From Panulirus ornatus (lineage: Eukaryota; Arthropoda; Malacostraca; Decapoda; Palinuridae), in NCBI RefSeq assembly GCF_036320965.1, contig NC_092226.1, positions 20,995,502 through 21,059,501 of the forward strand: a stretch of DNA of 64,000 nucleotides. Direction: 5' to 3'. Each line of letters begins with the position of its first letter. Within the stretch, counting starts at the first letter, position 1. Positions 1-11,817 of this stretch are shown here, piece after piece. The notes beneath the pieces are model-generated. The model saw only the letters and a list, made by a program, of their open reading frames with translations. It ran no database searches and was not told where the DNA came from. A program made the translations under genes and the position numbers.

Positions 1-880
1 ATGGGTATGTTTGAAGGAATAGAGGTTCCAACAATGTTATATGATTGCGAGGCGTGGGCTATAGATAGAGTAGTGCGGAGGAGGGTGGATGTGTTGGAAA
101 TGAGATGTTTGAGGACAATATGTGGTGTGAGGTGGTTTCATCGAGTAACTAATGAAAGGGTAAGAGAGGTAATAAAAAGTGTGTGTTTGAGAGAGCAGAA
201 GAGGGTGTTTTGAAATGGTTTGGTCACAAGCAGGGAATGAGTGAGGAAGATTGACCAAGAAGATATATGTGTCAGAGGTGGAGGGAACGAGAAGTGGGAG
301 ACCAAATTGGAGGTGGAAAGATGGAGTGAAATAGATTTTGAGCGATCGGGGCCTGAACATGCAGGAGGCGTGCAAGGAATAGAGTGAATTGGAATGATGT
401 GGTATACTGGGGTCGACGTGCTGTTTATGGATTGAACCAGGGCATGTGAAGTGTCTGGGGTAAACTACGGAAAGTTTTGTGGGGCCTGGATGTGGAAAAG
501 GAGCTGTGGTTTCGGTGCATTATTACATGACAGCTAGAGACTGAGTGTGAACGAGTGTGGCCTTTGTTGTCTTTTCCTGGCGCTACCTTGCACACATGAG
601 GGGGGAGGGGGTTGTTATTCCATGTGTGGCGAGGTGGTGATGGGAATGAATAAAGGCAGACAGTATGAATTATGTACACGTGCATATATATGTATATGTC
701 TGTGTGTGTATATATATGTATACATTGAGATGCATAGGTATGTATATTTGCATGTGTGGGTGTGTATGTATATACATGTGTATGTGGGTGGGTTGGGCCA
801 TTCTTTCGTCTGTTTCCTTGCGCTACCTCGCTAACGCGGGAGACAGCAACAAAGCAAAATAAAAAAATAAATATATATAC
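1..880 (+). mobile_element. RTE-like LINE, C-terminal part and 3' UTR (copy runs in from the left)
   Basis: The copy opens inside the C-terminal domain (MGMFEGIEVPTMLYDCEAWA, then [22 protein letters not shown] text) and is frameshifted near 210. It then has the younger-type 3' UTR with its tgaataaaggcagacagtatgaa landmark near 647. It ends at the terminal box 'gcgctacctcgctaacgcggg' (about 820) and an AT-rich tail. The RTE label for the whole family is inferred from an EEP endonuclease plus RT with FADD, no RNase H domain, a short C-terminal domain and microsatellite-like tails. Part of the element lies before the window. Confidence 0.85.
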
Positions 881-2049
881 ATCGAGGATGTAAGGCATGT
901 GTACGTGTAGGAAGAGAGGAAAGTGATTGGTTCTCAGTGAATGTAGGTTTGCGGCAGGGGTGTGTGATGTCTCCATGGTTGTTTAATTTGTTTATGGATG
1001 GGGTTGTAAAGGAGGTAAATGCAAGAGTCCTGGAAAGAGGGGCAAGTATGAAGTCTGTTGGGGATGAGAGAGCTTGGGAAGTGAGTCAATTGTTGTTCGC
1101 TGATGATACAGCGCTGGTGGCTGATTCATGTGAGAAACTGCAGAAGCTGGTGACTGAGTTTGGTAAAGTGTGTGGAAGAAGAAAGTTGAGAGTAAATGTG
1201 AATAAGAGCAAGGTTATTAGGTACAGTAGGGGTGAGGGTCAAGTCAATTGGGAGGTGAGTTTGAATGGAGAAAAAACTGGAGGAAGTGAAGTGTTTTAGA
1301 TATCTGGGAGTGGATCTGTCAGCGGATGGAACCATGGAAGCGGAAGTGGATCATAGGGTGGGGGAGGGGGCGAAAATTTTGGGAGCCTTGAAAAATGTGT
1401 GGAAGTCGAGAACATTATCTCGGAAAGCAAAAATGGGTATGTTTGAGGGAATAGTGGTTCCAACAATGCTGTATGGTTGCGAGGCGTGGGCTATGGATAG
1501 AGATGTGCGCAGGAGGATGGATGTGCTGGAAATGAGATGTTTGAGGACAATGTGTGGTGTGAGGTGGTTTGATCGAGTAAGTAACGTAAGGGTAAGAGAG
1601 ATGTGTGGAAATAAAAAGAGCGTGGTCGAGAGAGCAGAAGAGGGTGTTTTGAAATGGTTTGGGCACATGGAGAATGAGTGAGGAGAGATTGACCAAGAGG
1701 ATATATGTGTCGGAGGTGGAGGGAACGAGGAGAAGAGGGAGACCAAATTGGAGGTGGAAAGATGGAGTGAAAAAGATTTTGTGTGATCGGGGCCTGAACA
1801 TGCAGGAGGGTGAAAGGAGGGCAAGAAATAGAGTAAATTGGAGTCATGTGGTATACAGGGGTTGTCGTGCTGTCAGTGGATTGAAGCAAGGCATGTGAAG
1901 CGTCTGGGGTAAACCATGGAAAGCTGTGTAGGTATGTATATTTGCGTGTGTGGACGTGTGTATGTACATGTGTATGGGGGGGGGGGTTGGGCCATTTCTT
2001 TCGTCTGTTTCCTTGCGCTACCTCGCAAACGCGGGAGACAGCGACAAAG

Positions 2050-2081
<32 letters not shown>
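881..2081 (+). mobile_element. RTE-like LINE, young 3'UTR-deleted subfamily, 5'-truncated
   Basis: It starts in the RT domain ([20 protein letters not shown] region) and keeps [17 protein letters not shown] and the catalytic box [12 protein letters not shown]. The reading is broken into frames at 937-1299, 1265-1681 and 1659-1898 by small indels. After the stop, 'accatggaaagctgtg' runs straight into 'taggtatgtatatttgcg', deleting most of the 3' UTR. The same junction occurs in the copies at 24036-26027 and 58736-59635. It ends in a poly(A) run at about 2050-2081. Confidence 0.88.

Positions 2082-2142
<61 letters not shown>
2082..2142. repeat. (TA)n microsatellite
   Basis: About 60 bp of uninterrupted TA dinucleotides directly follow the poly(A) tail of the preceding LINE, so it probably grew from that tail or its target site. 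The IYIYIY-type frames through it are artefacts. Confidence 0.95.
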
Positions 2143-2145
<3 letters not shown>

Positions 2146-2356
2146 GAGAAAGAATACTTCCCACATATTCCCTGCATGTTGTAGAAGGCGACTAAAAGGG
2201 GAGGGAGCAGGAGGCTGGAAATCCTTCCCTCACGTTTTTAATTTTCCAAAAGAAGAAACAGAGAAGGGGCCAAGTGAGAATATTTCCTATAAGGCTCAGT
2301 CTTCTGTTCTTAGTGCTACCTCACTAACGTGGAAAATGGCTAATATGTATGAAATA
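2143..2356 (+). mobile_element. LINE-end-derived short element (SINE-like), copy 1
   Basis: The head 'ggggagaaagaatacttccc', the block 'gtagaaggcgactaaaaggg' and 'aattttccaaaagaag' are followed by 'aaggctcagtc' and the tail box 'gtgctacctcactaacgtgg' with 'aatggctaatatg'. The first bases of the head are lost next to the TA repeat. It is non-coding. See the copies at 48355-48589 and 48711-48953. Confidence 0.8.
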
Positions 2357-2379
2357 CATATTTATTTGATTCACTTATT

Positions 2380-4080
2380 TATTATACTTAATCGCTGTCT
2401 CCTGCGTTAGCACGGTAACACAAGGAAACAGACGAGGAATGTCACAGCCCACCCACAGACACATGTATATACATAAACACCCATATACATACACATACAT
2501 TTCAACATATACATACACAGACATATACATATTCATACTTGCTGCCTTCATCCATTCTCATCGCCACTCCTCCACACATGAAATAGCATCCCCCCCTCCA
2601 GTGAGGTAGCACTAGAAAAAGACAATAAAGGCCTAATTTGTTCACACTCAGTCTCTAGCTGTCATGTGTAATGTACTGGAACCACAACTCCCTTTTCACA
2701 TTCAGGCCCAACAAAACTTTCCATGATTTACCCCAGATGCTTCACATGCCCTGGTTCAATCCACTAACAGCACGTTGACCCCGATATACCACATCATTCC
2801 AATTCACTCCATTCCTTGCACGCCTTTCACCCTCCTGTATATTCAGGCCCCAATCGCTCAAAATCTTTTTCACTCCATCCTTCCACCTCCAAATTGGTCT
2901 CCTGCTTCTCTTTGTTCCACCTACCTCTGACACATATATCCTCTTTGTCAATCTTTCCTCACTCATTCTCTCCATGTGACCAAACCATTTCAACACACCC
3001 TCTTCTGTTCTCTCAACCACACTCTTTTTATTACCACACATTTATCCTTTCATTACTTACTCGATCAAACCACCTCACACCACATATTGTCCTTAAACAT
3101 TTAATTTCCAACACATCTACCTTCCTCTGCACAACCCTATCTATAGCAAATGCCTTGCAACCATATAACATAGTTGGAACCACCATTCCTTCAAACATAC
3201 CCATTTTTGCTCTCTTAGATAACGTTCTCGTCTTCCACACTTCCAGAACCTTTGCCCCCTCCCCCACCCTGTGAGTCACTTCCGCTTCCAAACACTTTAC
3301 CAAACTCAGTCACCAACTTATGCAGTTTCTCACCTGAATCAGCCACCAGTGCTGTATCATCAGCAAACAACTGACTCACTTCCCAAGCCCTCTCATCCAC
3401 AACAGACTGCATACTGGCCCCTCTCTCCAAAACTCTCACATTCACCTCCCTAACAACCCCATCCATAAACAAATTAAACAGCCATGGAGACATCACGCAC
3501 CCCTGCTGCAAACCGACATTCACTGGGAACCAATCACTCTCTTCCTACTCGTACACATGCCTTACATCCTTGATAAAAACTTTTCACTGCTCCCAGCAAC
3601 TTACACACCATATACTCTTAAAACCTTCCAGAAAGCATCTCTATCAACCCTATCATATGCATCCATAAATTCTAAATACAAATCCATCTGTTTTTCTAAG
3701 TATTTCTCACATACATTCTTCAAGGCAAACGTCCTCTACCACTTCCGAAACCACACTGCTCTTCTCCAACCTGATGCTCTGTACATGCTTTTACCCTCTC
3801 AACCAATACCCTCCCATATAATTTGCCAGGAATACTCACAAACTTATGCCTCTATAATCTGAACACTTACCTTTATCCCCTTTGCCTTTGTATAATGGCA
3901 CTATGCATGCATTTCACCAATCCTCAGGCACTTCACCATGATGCATAAATACATTGAATATCCTTACCAACCAATCAACAACACAGTCACCCCCTTTTTT
4001 AATAAATTCCACTGCAATACCATCCAAACCCGCCACCTTGCCAGCTTTCATCTTCCGCAACGCTTTCACACATATATTAT
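2380..4080 (-). mobile_element. RTE-like LINE, 5'-truncated, older copy
   Basis: Read on the minus strand it runs from about '[15 protein letters not shown]' at 4050 through the RT, FADD box (near 3370) and C-terminal domain to the 3' UTR and tail at about 2380. The frames 3303-3031, 3523-3215 and 3041-2742 are fragments of one ancestral ORF broken by indels. It is 5'-truncated just upstream of RT motif 1. A short-element head lies beyond its 5' end. Confidence 0.8.
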
Positions 4081-4165
4081 CCCTGGGGATATGGAGAAAG
4101 AATACATCCCATATATTCCCTGCATGTCAAAGGGGACTAAAATGGGTGGGAGTGGGGTCTTTAAT
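4077..4165 (+). mobile_element. LINE-end-derived short element, head fragment
   Basis: 'tatccctggggata', 'gagaaagaatacatccc' and 'ttccctgcatgtc' match the head of the short element. The rest, including the tail box, is absent, so this is a 3'-truncated remnant between two LINE pieces. Confidence 0.6.
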
Positions 4166-4535
4166 CCAATTCTGATGCCACCCAACCCCGCAGGAAACAG
4201 CATCACTGTCCCCTACTTCAGCAAGGTAGTGCTAGGAAAACAGACCAAAAAGGCCACATTCATTCACACTCAATCTCTATATCTAGCTGTCATGTGTAAT
4301 GCACTGAAACCACTGTTAACTATCCACACATCCAGGCCCCACAGACCTTTCCATGATTTACCCGACATTTCACATACCCTGGTTTAGCCCACTGACAGCA
4401 TGTCGACCCTAGTATACCACATCATTCCAATTCTCTCTATTCCTTCCATGCTTCTCACCCTCCTGTATGTTCAGGCCCCGATCACTCACAATCTTTTTCA
4501 CTCTATACTTCCACCTCCAATTTGGCCATGCATGC
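4166..4535 (-). mobile_element. RTE-like LINE fragment, 3' UTR and C-terminus (older type)
   Basis: On the minus strand the end of the C-terminal domain (QIGGGSIE-type text, ERVRNIQEGE) is followed by the 3' UTR with the older-type block 'cttgctgaagtaggggacag' and 'gtttcctgcggggttgggtgg'. It is degenerate, with no usable frame. Confidence 0.65.
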
Positions 4536-5046
4536 ACTTATGCATACATATACATAACATACATACACAGACAGACATATATAGACATGTACAAATTCAT
4601 ACTTGCTTGCCTTCATCCATTGCTGGCGCCACCCCGCCCCACAGTAAACAATTTGCTACCCCCCTGCTTTAGTGAGGTAGTGCCATGAAAACAGAAAAAG
4701 AAAGCCACATTCATTCACACTCAGTCTTCAGCTGTCATGTGTAATGCACCAAAACCACAGCTCCCTATCCACATCCAAGCTCCACAGAACTTTTCATGGT
4801 TTGCCCCAGACATTTCACATGCCCTGGTTCAATCCACTGACAGCACATTGACCATGGTATACCACATTGTTCTAATTCACTCTATTCCTTGTATGCCTTT
4901 CTCCTGGATATTCAGGCCCCAATCGCTCAAAATAATTTTCACTCCATCCTTCCACCTCCAATTTGGTCTCCTACTTCTTGTTCCCTCCACCTCTGACACA
5001 TAAATCCTCTTCTGCTCTCTTAACCACACTCTTTTATTTCCACACA
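4536..5046 (-). mobile_element. RTE-like LINE fragment, 3' UTR and C-terminus (older type)
   Basis: A second minus-strand fragment of the same kind abuts the previous one: TATA-rich 3' UTR near 4540-4620, the 'gcaggggggtagcaaattg' variant near 4660, then C-terminal codons up to 'aataaaagagtgtggtta' near 5040. Having two successive 3' UTRs in the same orientation shows two independent truncated insertions. Confidence 0.65.
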
Positions 5047-5067
5047 GCAGGGGTAGTGATGCTGTTT

Positions 5068-5141
<74 letters not shown>

Positions 5142-5200
5142 TGTCTGTGTGTGTGCGTGTCTGTGTGTGTGCGTGTCTCTGTTTGTGTGTGTCTGTGTGT

Positions 5201-5239
<39 letters not shown>

Positions 5240-5352
5240 GGGGGGGGGTTAGTGCCAGAAATGGATAAAGGCAAGCAAGTATGAATATGTACATGTGTAT
5301 ATATGTATATTTCTGTGTATGAGTATGTATATGTTGATATGTATACGTGTGA
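5047..5352 (+). mobile_element. Older-type LINE 3' UTR fragment split by a microsatellite
   Basis: 'aggggtagtgatgctgtttcctgtg' at 5047 and 'gtgccagaaatggataaag' with 'gcaagcaagtatgaatatg' from about 5251 are the two halves of the older LINE 3' UTR. In other copies only a short 'gtggggcggggtag' separates them; here the (GT)n run sits between. Confidence 0.65.
5071..5237. repeat. (GT)n microsatellite with GC/TC variants
   Basis: About 165 bp of GT dinucleotides, interrupted by gtgcgcgtgtctgt-type variants, end in a G tract (about 5237-5247). Valine/cysteine-rich and histidine/threonine-rich frames across it on both strands are artefacts. Confidence 0.97.
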
Positions 5353-7143
5353 AATGCATGCATAGTGCCATTGTACAAAGGCAAAGGGGATAAAAGTGAG
5401 TGTTCAAATTACTGAGGTATAAGTCTGTTGAGTATTCCTGGGAAATTATATGGGATGGTATTGATTGAGAGGGTGAAGGCATGTTCAGAGCATCAGACTG
5501 GGGAAGGGCAGTGTGGTTTCAGAAGTGGTAGAGGATGTGTGGATCAGGTGTTTGCTTTGAAGAATATATGTGAGAAATACTTAGATAAACAAATGGATTT
5601 GTATGTAGCATTTATGGATCTAAAGAAGGCATGTGATAGAGTTGATAAGAGATGCTCTGTGGAAGGTATTAAGAATATATGGTGTGGGAGGGAAATTGCT
5701 GGAAGCAGTGAAAAGTCTTTATTGAGGATGTAAATCGAGGATGTAAGGCATGTGTACGAGTAGGAAGAGTGGAAAGTGGTTCTCAGTGAATGTCAGTTTG
5801 CAGCAGGTGTGCTTGATGTCTCCATGGTTGTTTAATTTGTTTATGGATGGGGTTGTTAGGGAGGTGAAAGCAAGAGTTTTGGAGAGAGGGGCAAGTATGC
5901 AGTCCGTTGTGGATGAGAGGGCTTGGGAAGTGAGTAAGTTGTTGTTTGCTGATGATACAACACTGGTGGCTGATTCGGGTGAGAAACTGCAGAAGCTGGT
6001 GACTGAGTTTGGTAAAGTGTCTGAAAGGAGAAAGCTGAGAGTAAATGTGAACAAGAGCAAGGCTATTAGATACAGTAGGGTTGAGGGAAAAGTCAACTGG
6101 GAGATAATTTAGAATGGAGCAAAATGGAGGAAGTGAAGTGTTTTAAATATCTGGGTGTGGATTTGGCAGCAGATGGAACCACGGAAGCAGCAGCGAGTCA
6201 CAGGGTGGGGGAGGGGGTGAAAGTTCTGGGAGCGTTCAAAAATGTGTGGAAGGCAAGAACATTATCTCAGAAAGCAAAAATGGGTATGTTTGAAGGAATA
6301 GTGGCGCCAACAATGTTACATGGTTGCGAGGAGTGGGCTATAGATAGGGTTGTGCGGAGGAGGGTGGATGTGTTGGAACTGAGATGTTTGAGGAAAATAT
6401 GGTGTGAGTTGGTTTGATCGAGTAAGTAATGAAAGGGTAAGAGAGCTGTGTGGTAATAAAAAGAGTGTGGTTGAGAAAGCAGAAGAGGGTGTACTGAAAT
6501 GGTTTGGTCACCCGGAGAGAATGAGTGAGGAAAGATTGACAAAGAGGATATATGTGTCAGAGGTGGAGGGAACGACGAGAAGATGGAGACCAAATTGGAG
6601 GTGGAAGGATAGAGTGAAAAAGATTTTGAGTGATCGGGGCCTGAACATACAGGAGGGTGAAAAGCATGCAAGGAATCGAGTGAATTGGAATGATGTGGTA
6701 TACTGGGGTCGATGTGCTGTCAATGCATTGAAGCGGGGCATGTGAAGTGTCTGGGGTAAACCATGGAAAGTTTTGAGTGGCCTGGATATGGAAAGGGAGC
6801 TGTGGTTTCGGTGCATTATACATGAGAGCTAGAGACCGAGTTTGAATGAATGTGGCCTTTGTTGTCTTTTCCTAGCACTATCTCACGCACATATGGGGGA
6901 GAGGGTTGTCATTTCAGGTGTGGCAGGGTGGCGACAGGGATGAATAAAGGCAGCAAGTATGAATTATGTACATGAGTATATATGTATATGTCTCTATGTA
7001 TATATATGTATACGCTGAAATGTATAGGTATGTTTATGTGCGTGTGTGGATGTGTATGTATATACAGGTGTATGTGAGTGGGTTGGGCCATTCTTCCGTC
7101 TGTTTCCTTGCGCTACCTCACTAATGGGGAAGACAGTGACACA
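5353..7143 (+). mobile_element. RTE-like LINE, 5'-truncated
   Basis: It starts at '[18 protein letters not shown]'-type text in the RT. Frames 5428-5733, 5750-6112, 6124-6417 and 6404-6745 carry RT motifs ([46 protein letters not shown]) and the C-terminal domain. Motif A has changed AYDRVD to ACDRVD. The 3' UTR and a degraded terminal box 'gcgctacctcactaatggg' end it. Frameshifts mean no intact protein. Confidence 0.85.
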
Positions 7144-7325
7144 GTTAGCATATGTACATGTGTATATATGTATATGTCTGTGTGTGTGTGTGTGTATGTA
7201 TATGTTATGTATACAGGCATTTATGTATATATATGTGTATATGAATGGATGGGCCACATTTCATCTGTCTCCTAGCTCTACCTTGCTGAAGCAAGAAACG
7301 GCGATTAAGTATAATAAATAAATAA
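7144..7325 (+). mobile_element. RTE-like LINE 3' tail fragment
   Basis: A second plus-strand 3' UTR end ('acatgtgtatatatgtatatg', 'atgggccacatttcatctg', degraded terminal box near 7275, then (AAAT)n tail) directly follows the previous copy. It is about 180 bp and non-coding. Confidence 0.6.
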
Positions 7326-7478
7326 ATATATATTTATTTTATTTCATCTTATACTTTGTCACTGTCTCCCGTGTTAGCAAGGTAGCACAAGGAAACAGAC
7401 GAAAGAATGGCCCAACCCACCTACATACACATGTATATACATACACATCCACATTCGCACATATGTAAATATATATAA
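7326..7478 (-). mobile_element. RTE-like LINE 3' tail fragment
   Basis: 'actgtctcccgtgttagcaagg', 'aggaaacagacgaaagaatg' and 'cccaacccacctacatacac' form the reverse complement of the LINE 3' end. It is a severely 5'-truncated insertion with no coding content. Confidence 0.7.
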
Positions 7479-8150
7479 ATTTTCTTTTTAATTATCATAC
7501 TTAATCACTGTTTCCCGCATCAGCACGGTAGCAGCAGCAAACAAACGAAGAATGGCCCATCCACTCACATACACATATATATACATAAACGCTCATATAC
7601 ATACAGACATATACATATATACACATGTACATATGCATACTTGCTTGCCTTCATCCATGCCTGTTGCTACCCCACCCCACAGGAAACAGCATCACTACCC
7701 CCTGCTTCAGCAAGGTAGCACCAGGAAAACAGACAAAAAAGGCACATTCGTTCACACTGTCTCCAGCTGTCGTATAATGCACCAAAATCATAGCTCACTA
7801 TCCACATGCAGGCCCCACAGACCTTTTCATGGTTTACCCCAAACGCTTCACATGCCATGGTTCAGTCCACTGACAGCACGTTGACCCCAGTATATCACAT
7901 CATTCCAATTCACTCTATTCCTAACACACCTTTCACCCTCCTGTATGTTCATGCCACGATCGCTCAAAATCTTTTTTATGCCATCCTTCCACCTCCAATT
8001 TGGTCTCCTGCTTCCTTCCACCTCTGACACATATATCCTCTTTGTCTATCTTTCCTCACTCATTCCCTTCATATGTCCAAAATATTTCAATACACCCTCT
8101 TCTGCTCTCTCAACCACACTTTTCATTTCCACACCTCTCTTACCCTTACA
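7479..8150 (-). mobile_element. RTE-like LINE, 3' UTR and C-terminal domain, older type
   Basis: On the minus strand C-terminal codons (for example [20 protein letters not shown] at 8000-7941) run into the older 3' UTR (the 'tgaagcagggggtagtgatg' block near 7700) and a tail near 7480. It is 5'-truncated near 8150 and not translatable as a whole. Confidence 0.75.
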
Positions 8151-8159
8151 ATATAAACA

Positions 8160-11100
8160 GAAAATGACATACAAGTATCTGTCTATCTGTTGCATCCACA
8201 TCTCATTTGGAGGTTGTTTCCTATATCTTTTCCATATATTATTAGTTTAGGCACTGAGTAAGAACATACTGAAAAAAACTGTGTAAAAAACTATGTAAGG
8301 AATATAATTTACAGTATCATTCACTTACTAAGAGGTACACTTTGAGCTGTGAGACAACCGACCTCTCGCTCCTCTTGAACTGGAAACACCCATAATTTTG
8401 TTACAGTATTTTTCCCAACACTGTGCTCTTTGTAATTCATTTCTGTGTATGAATTAGTCATAAACTTACTCAACTGAACTGTACATAAAAAATATATAAA
8501 GGTATTAATTACATATAATTTATGGAGTGAAAGGCAAAAGTTATGAACACAAGTGATATGACTACAAGTATTAGGTTAGGTTTTTCCTATATTTTTATTA
8601 TGTAGATAACAATTAGTTCATGCATTAGTTAAGAACAACAAAAGAAAACTGTTTAAAAATGAAAAATGCATAAAAAAAAAAACATTTACCACACCATAAT
8701 AGAAGCTATTGTTGGTGGTGAACATAATGCTAAAATGGGACCATAAAGATTCATTCCTGCAATGATTAAGTTCAAATTGGTCCACAAGACTGAGTGGAAG
8801 ATTGAAATATGAACTTATTGGACAGACTATTCTAAACAGCGATGGCCATCTTGGATGGTGGTCAGGGTTACCACACACAATTATGAAAGTCCACCCAAGA
8901 GGTATCCTTTCTAAGTTTGGTTCAATACTTTCACTAAAGACTGAAATGCAAAAGATCAATAAAAAGGCTTTATTAAGTAACAGGAGCCATCTTAGGTGGT
9001 GGTTATAAACACTGACATCAGTCTTAATAAAGGACACAATTTTGAAAACAGACCATCCAAGGATCATCCCTGTCAAGTTTGGGTATACTTGGCCCAGACA
9101 ACTGAAAAATTATAACACAATGGATGCCAAATGATGGCAGAATCTCATATGACCTTTAGCTAAGTGAACTGAAAAAGCAAGTAAGTCATGGATGACTTAC
9201 ATGTTACTGCCAGAATTAAAACAAAGAGAATTAAAGATACAGATGGTAGAAATATATGAACAAATCTAAAGGGGCATACGAAAACAAAACAAGGTCTTCA
9301 AAAATGGTACCTCGACACATGAAACAGAAAACGAGAGATTGGTAAGAAGTTATATCAAAATAAAAGTTGAAGGGAAAAATATAAGTCATGAGATGGACAG
9401 ATGCAGTATCTAAATTGATGAATTCTTGGCATATTTCAGATGAGGATGCTGATCAAATGCAATGAGGGTTTCTTAAGGTGGCTAGGCAATTGGAAATATT
9501 AGTCTCACATGATGATTCAAAATGCTGTACAGGGGAATACTTTAGTTAGGAAGCACTACATTACTGTGGAAGACTGTTCACCTGTGATCAAGGTGAAAAA
9601 ACTGTGTACTTGATCCACCCTTCGAGAATGCATATTCAAAGACTATAGAGAAATTCAAACAGCATCAGACAACTGTGGCCTTTCAAGGCTGTTTGTGACA
9701 GTGAAAGATATCAAAAGTTATTAATTGAAATAAAGATACCAGAAGTTATCAGATTAATAACTATACATATTTTGAATGTCTGATATCAATTCAGCAATCA
9801 AGTAGCATAAAACCTGATTTGTAGGAAATGTGACTTGTCTAAGCACCTTGCATTTTATCAGTATTAGTACAGCTGGTAGTTTTTTCTGATGTATAAACAG
9901 AAAATAAGTCACACTGTACATTGAGAAACATTCAGAAATAAGCATATAACATGTAAAAACAAGATGAAACTAGATATTTACCAAAGCTAACTAGATGTCA
10001 GCTTTCTCACTGAAACAGTGCTCAAGAAAAAAATATATTATTTTTGGGCATTTTATTTTAAAATCTGAAAATATTTTTTCCAATCATGACAAACCTCCAT
10101 TTCAAATATTATTATGTAACTAACATGGCAAGTAATAAGCTGAAAATGTTTATCAACAGCTACATTAATAAAGACCGCACTTGGGTGGAAAAAATGCACA
10201 GTGCATTTGTCTGCTTTACCTTTAAAAGTGATGGTACCACAGAAAACAATGTTTGCTTTACCTGTACAGTGATGGTACTAAGTGAACACTAGCAGATTTG
10301 ACTATACAGAAATGATTTAAGTAGCAAATACTACTCTACCCAAATATGGTACCAGCTTTACCCGACCATGATGATACCATCAATAAACTTAACTCATTCA
10401 GTGAAGTAAGATTATCTGTTCCATCACTGTCCAATTCAAATATTTTTTTAGCTCCTGCAGGCTAGGGCCTTTCATCTAATTTAAACAATCAAGTGAATGA
10501 CAACAATGTTCATTGAAAATTTAATGAATACAATAGCCAATTTGTTTACCTGGTGAAACAAGAATACTTTTTTGGAATATTTATTGACAATAAGTAAATA
10601 TGATACAATCCCCAAAAAACCAAGTGATTAGACGACTAGCCAAAGTGCATTTGGGGCTAGATAACTATATTACTTTTGTACACAATGTAAATGTCAAACT
10701 CACGAATATGCATTCACATGGACTATTTACAGAAAGCTTCCATAACAACAATGCACTAATATAAATGAAATGGTTTTATTTCCATCAGAAGAAATAGGTA
10801 CCAACAATTTTATAAACAAAGGTAAATTTAAATTACTGGATGTTATACAATCACAGCAATCAAATAATGATGGACACAAATCTTCACTGATTATGTAGGG
10901 AAATCACTTGGCTCTTATATACTCATACTGATGCACTGTAATATTACAGAAACTTTAATGCAGTCAGACATTATAAAAACTTATTGTCATTTCAAAAATT
11001 TAATATTGTACAACTGAGTTTTTGAAAACTGATATAATGATATTTATGAATCTGTCCTAAAATAAACTATTGTCAATAATAGTATTTAAAGACATCCTTA

Positions 11101-11672
11101 TCAATTACATAGCAAATAAAAATCTAGTCAATCTTAAACAGCCATCATCTGTACTCTCCTCCTGCTGTCACATTACATAATATGGAGAAAGTGAGAAAAA
11201 ACTAATAACGTAGCTGTTTTGAATTTCTTGATAAATGACATAATTGATTCATAAGTTCAGGTGCTTTGTATCAGCATAAATTAATTGGTATATCATGAGA
11301 TACAAAAATTAATCTGCAATGTAGGTGAACATTTTCAAATTTCTAATCTTCAAAACAATAATACTAAGTGTACACTGCTCCAAGAACACTTCAAAATACT
11401 TAATGCAAACTGTATACTGTCCAATAAAACTTTACATTTCTTATATTTTTCTGGTCACTTTTCTATTAATAATGCATATTATACATCATTCTTCGAATAT
11501 CTGCTTATCTTCATTAATCCCTTATTCAACATGCCATACAGTATTTCTGAAACTCTTAATTTATTCGTTCTTTGTAGGTATCTGGACACCAGTATAGTTG
11601 AGCAAGCAACTGTAGTGCTACTGTGATAGTAAAATAAAAGAAAACTGTAGATATGAAGAATTCCTCCTAACA
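8160..11672. other. 3' flank of the RNF126-like gene, largely unique
   Basis: This AT-rich stretch lies downstream of the stop codon. It contains no convincing ORF and no LINE copy. It may include a long 3' UTR on the minus strand. Two low-level repeats stand out: a diverged tandem array at about 8735-9110, and a loose motif repeat at about 10205-10380. The 152-codon open frame at 9076-8618 is a by-product of the diverged repeat and shows no domain. Confidence 0.5.
8735..9110. repeat. Diverged tandem repeat, period about 140-160 bp
   Basis: Similar blocks recur: 'cattcctgcaatgattaag' near 8753, 'tatcctttctaagtttgg' near 8903 and 'catccctgtcaagtttggg' near 9065. A second pair is 'ccatcttggatggtgg' near 8850 and 'ccatcttaggtggtgg' near 8989. 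Spacing is about 140 to 160 bp. Family unknown; similar short degenerate arrays are frequent in invertebrate genomes. Confidence 0.5.
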
Positions 11673-11817
11673 TCAGTCTAGCTCTTCCTCAAACATAGGT
11701 CTAGCTGAGGCTGATCTAGATGTATGAGAATTGTTGCTAGCAGAGAAGGAGGAAGGAGAAGCACTGCTGCTGCTAGGGAGGGATGATGCACCTGTTCCCA
11801 TTTGAGGCCTCATAAAC
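11673..11817 (-). CDS. RNF126: RNF126-like gene: last coding exon with stop
   Basis: The acceptor ctcttaag supplies one base that completes an arginine codon with the AG of the previous exon. The text [19 protein letters not shown] follows, then more serine-rich sequence, ending [10 protein letters not shown] and TGA at 11675-11673. The length of 145 bp fits phase 2. Serine-rich, low-complexity tails are usual in this family; the terminal acidic EEELD is notable. A minus-strand AATAAA is visible at 11565-11560, about 110 nt past the stop. Whether it is the used poly(A) signal cannot be told, because further AATAAA motifs lie downstream. Confidence 0.88.

Noticed and set aside
1916..2184. Frames ending in poly-lysine and IYIYIY tracts
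   Set aside because: They run from LINE 3' UTR into its poly(A) tail and a TA microsatellite.
4960..5240. CRISPR-like or tandem-gene array
   Set aside because: The periodicity is dinucleotide; there are no spaced direct repeats, and the window is eukaryotic.
5020..5384. Cysteine/valine-rich and histidine/threonine-rich open frames on both strands
   Set aside because: They are translations of a (GT)n microsatellite, with no independent evidence for coding.
8618..9076. 152-codon minus-strand frame, hydrophobic, looks like a membrane protein
   Set aside because: It spans a diverged tandem repeat; the hydrophobic text comes from AT-rich antisense codons, and there is no homologue or splice support.
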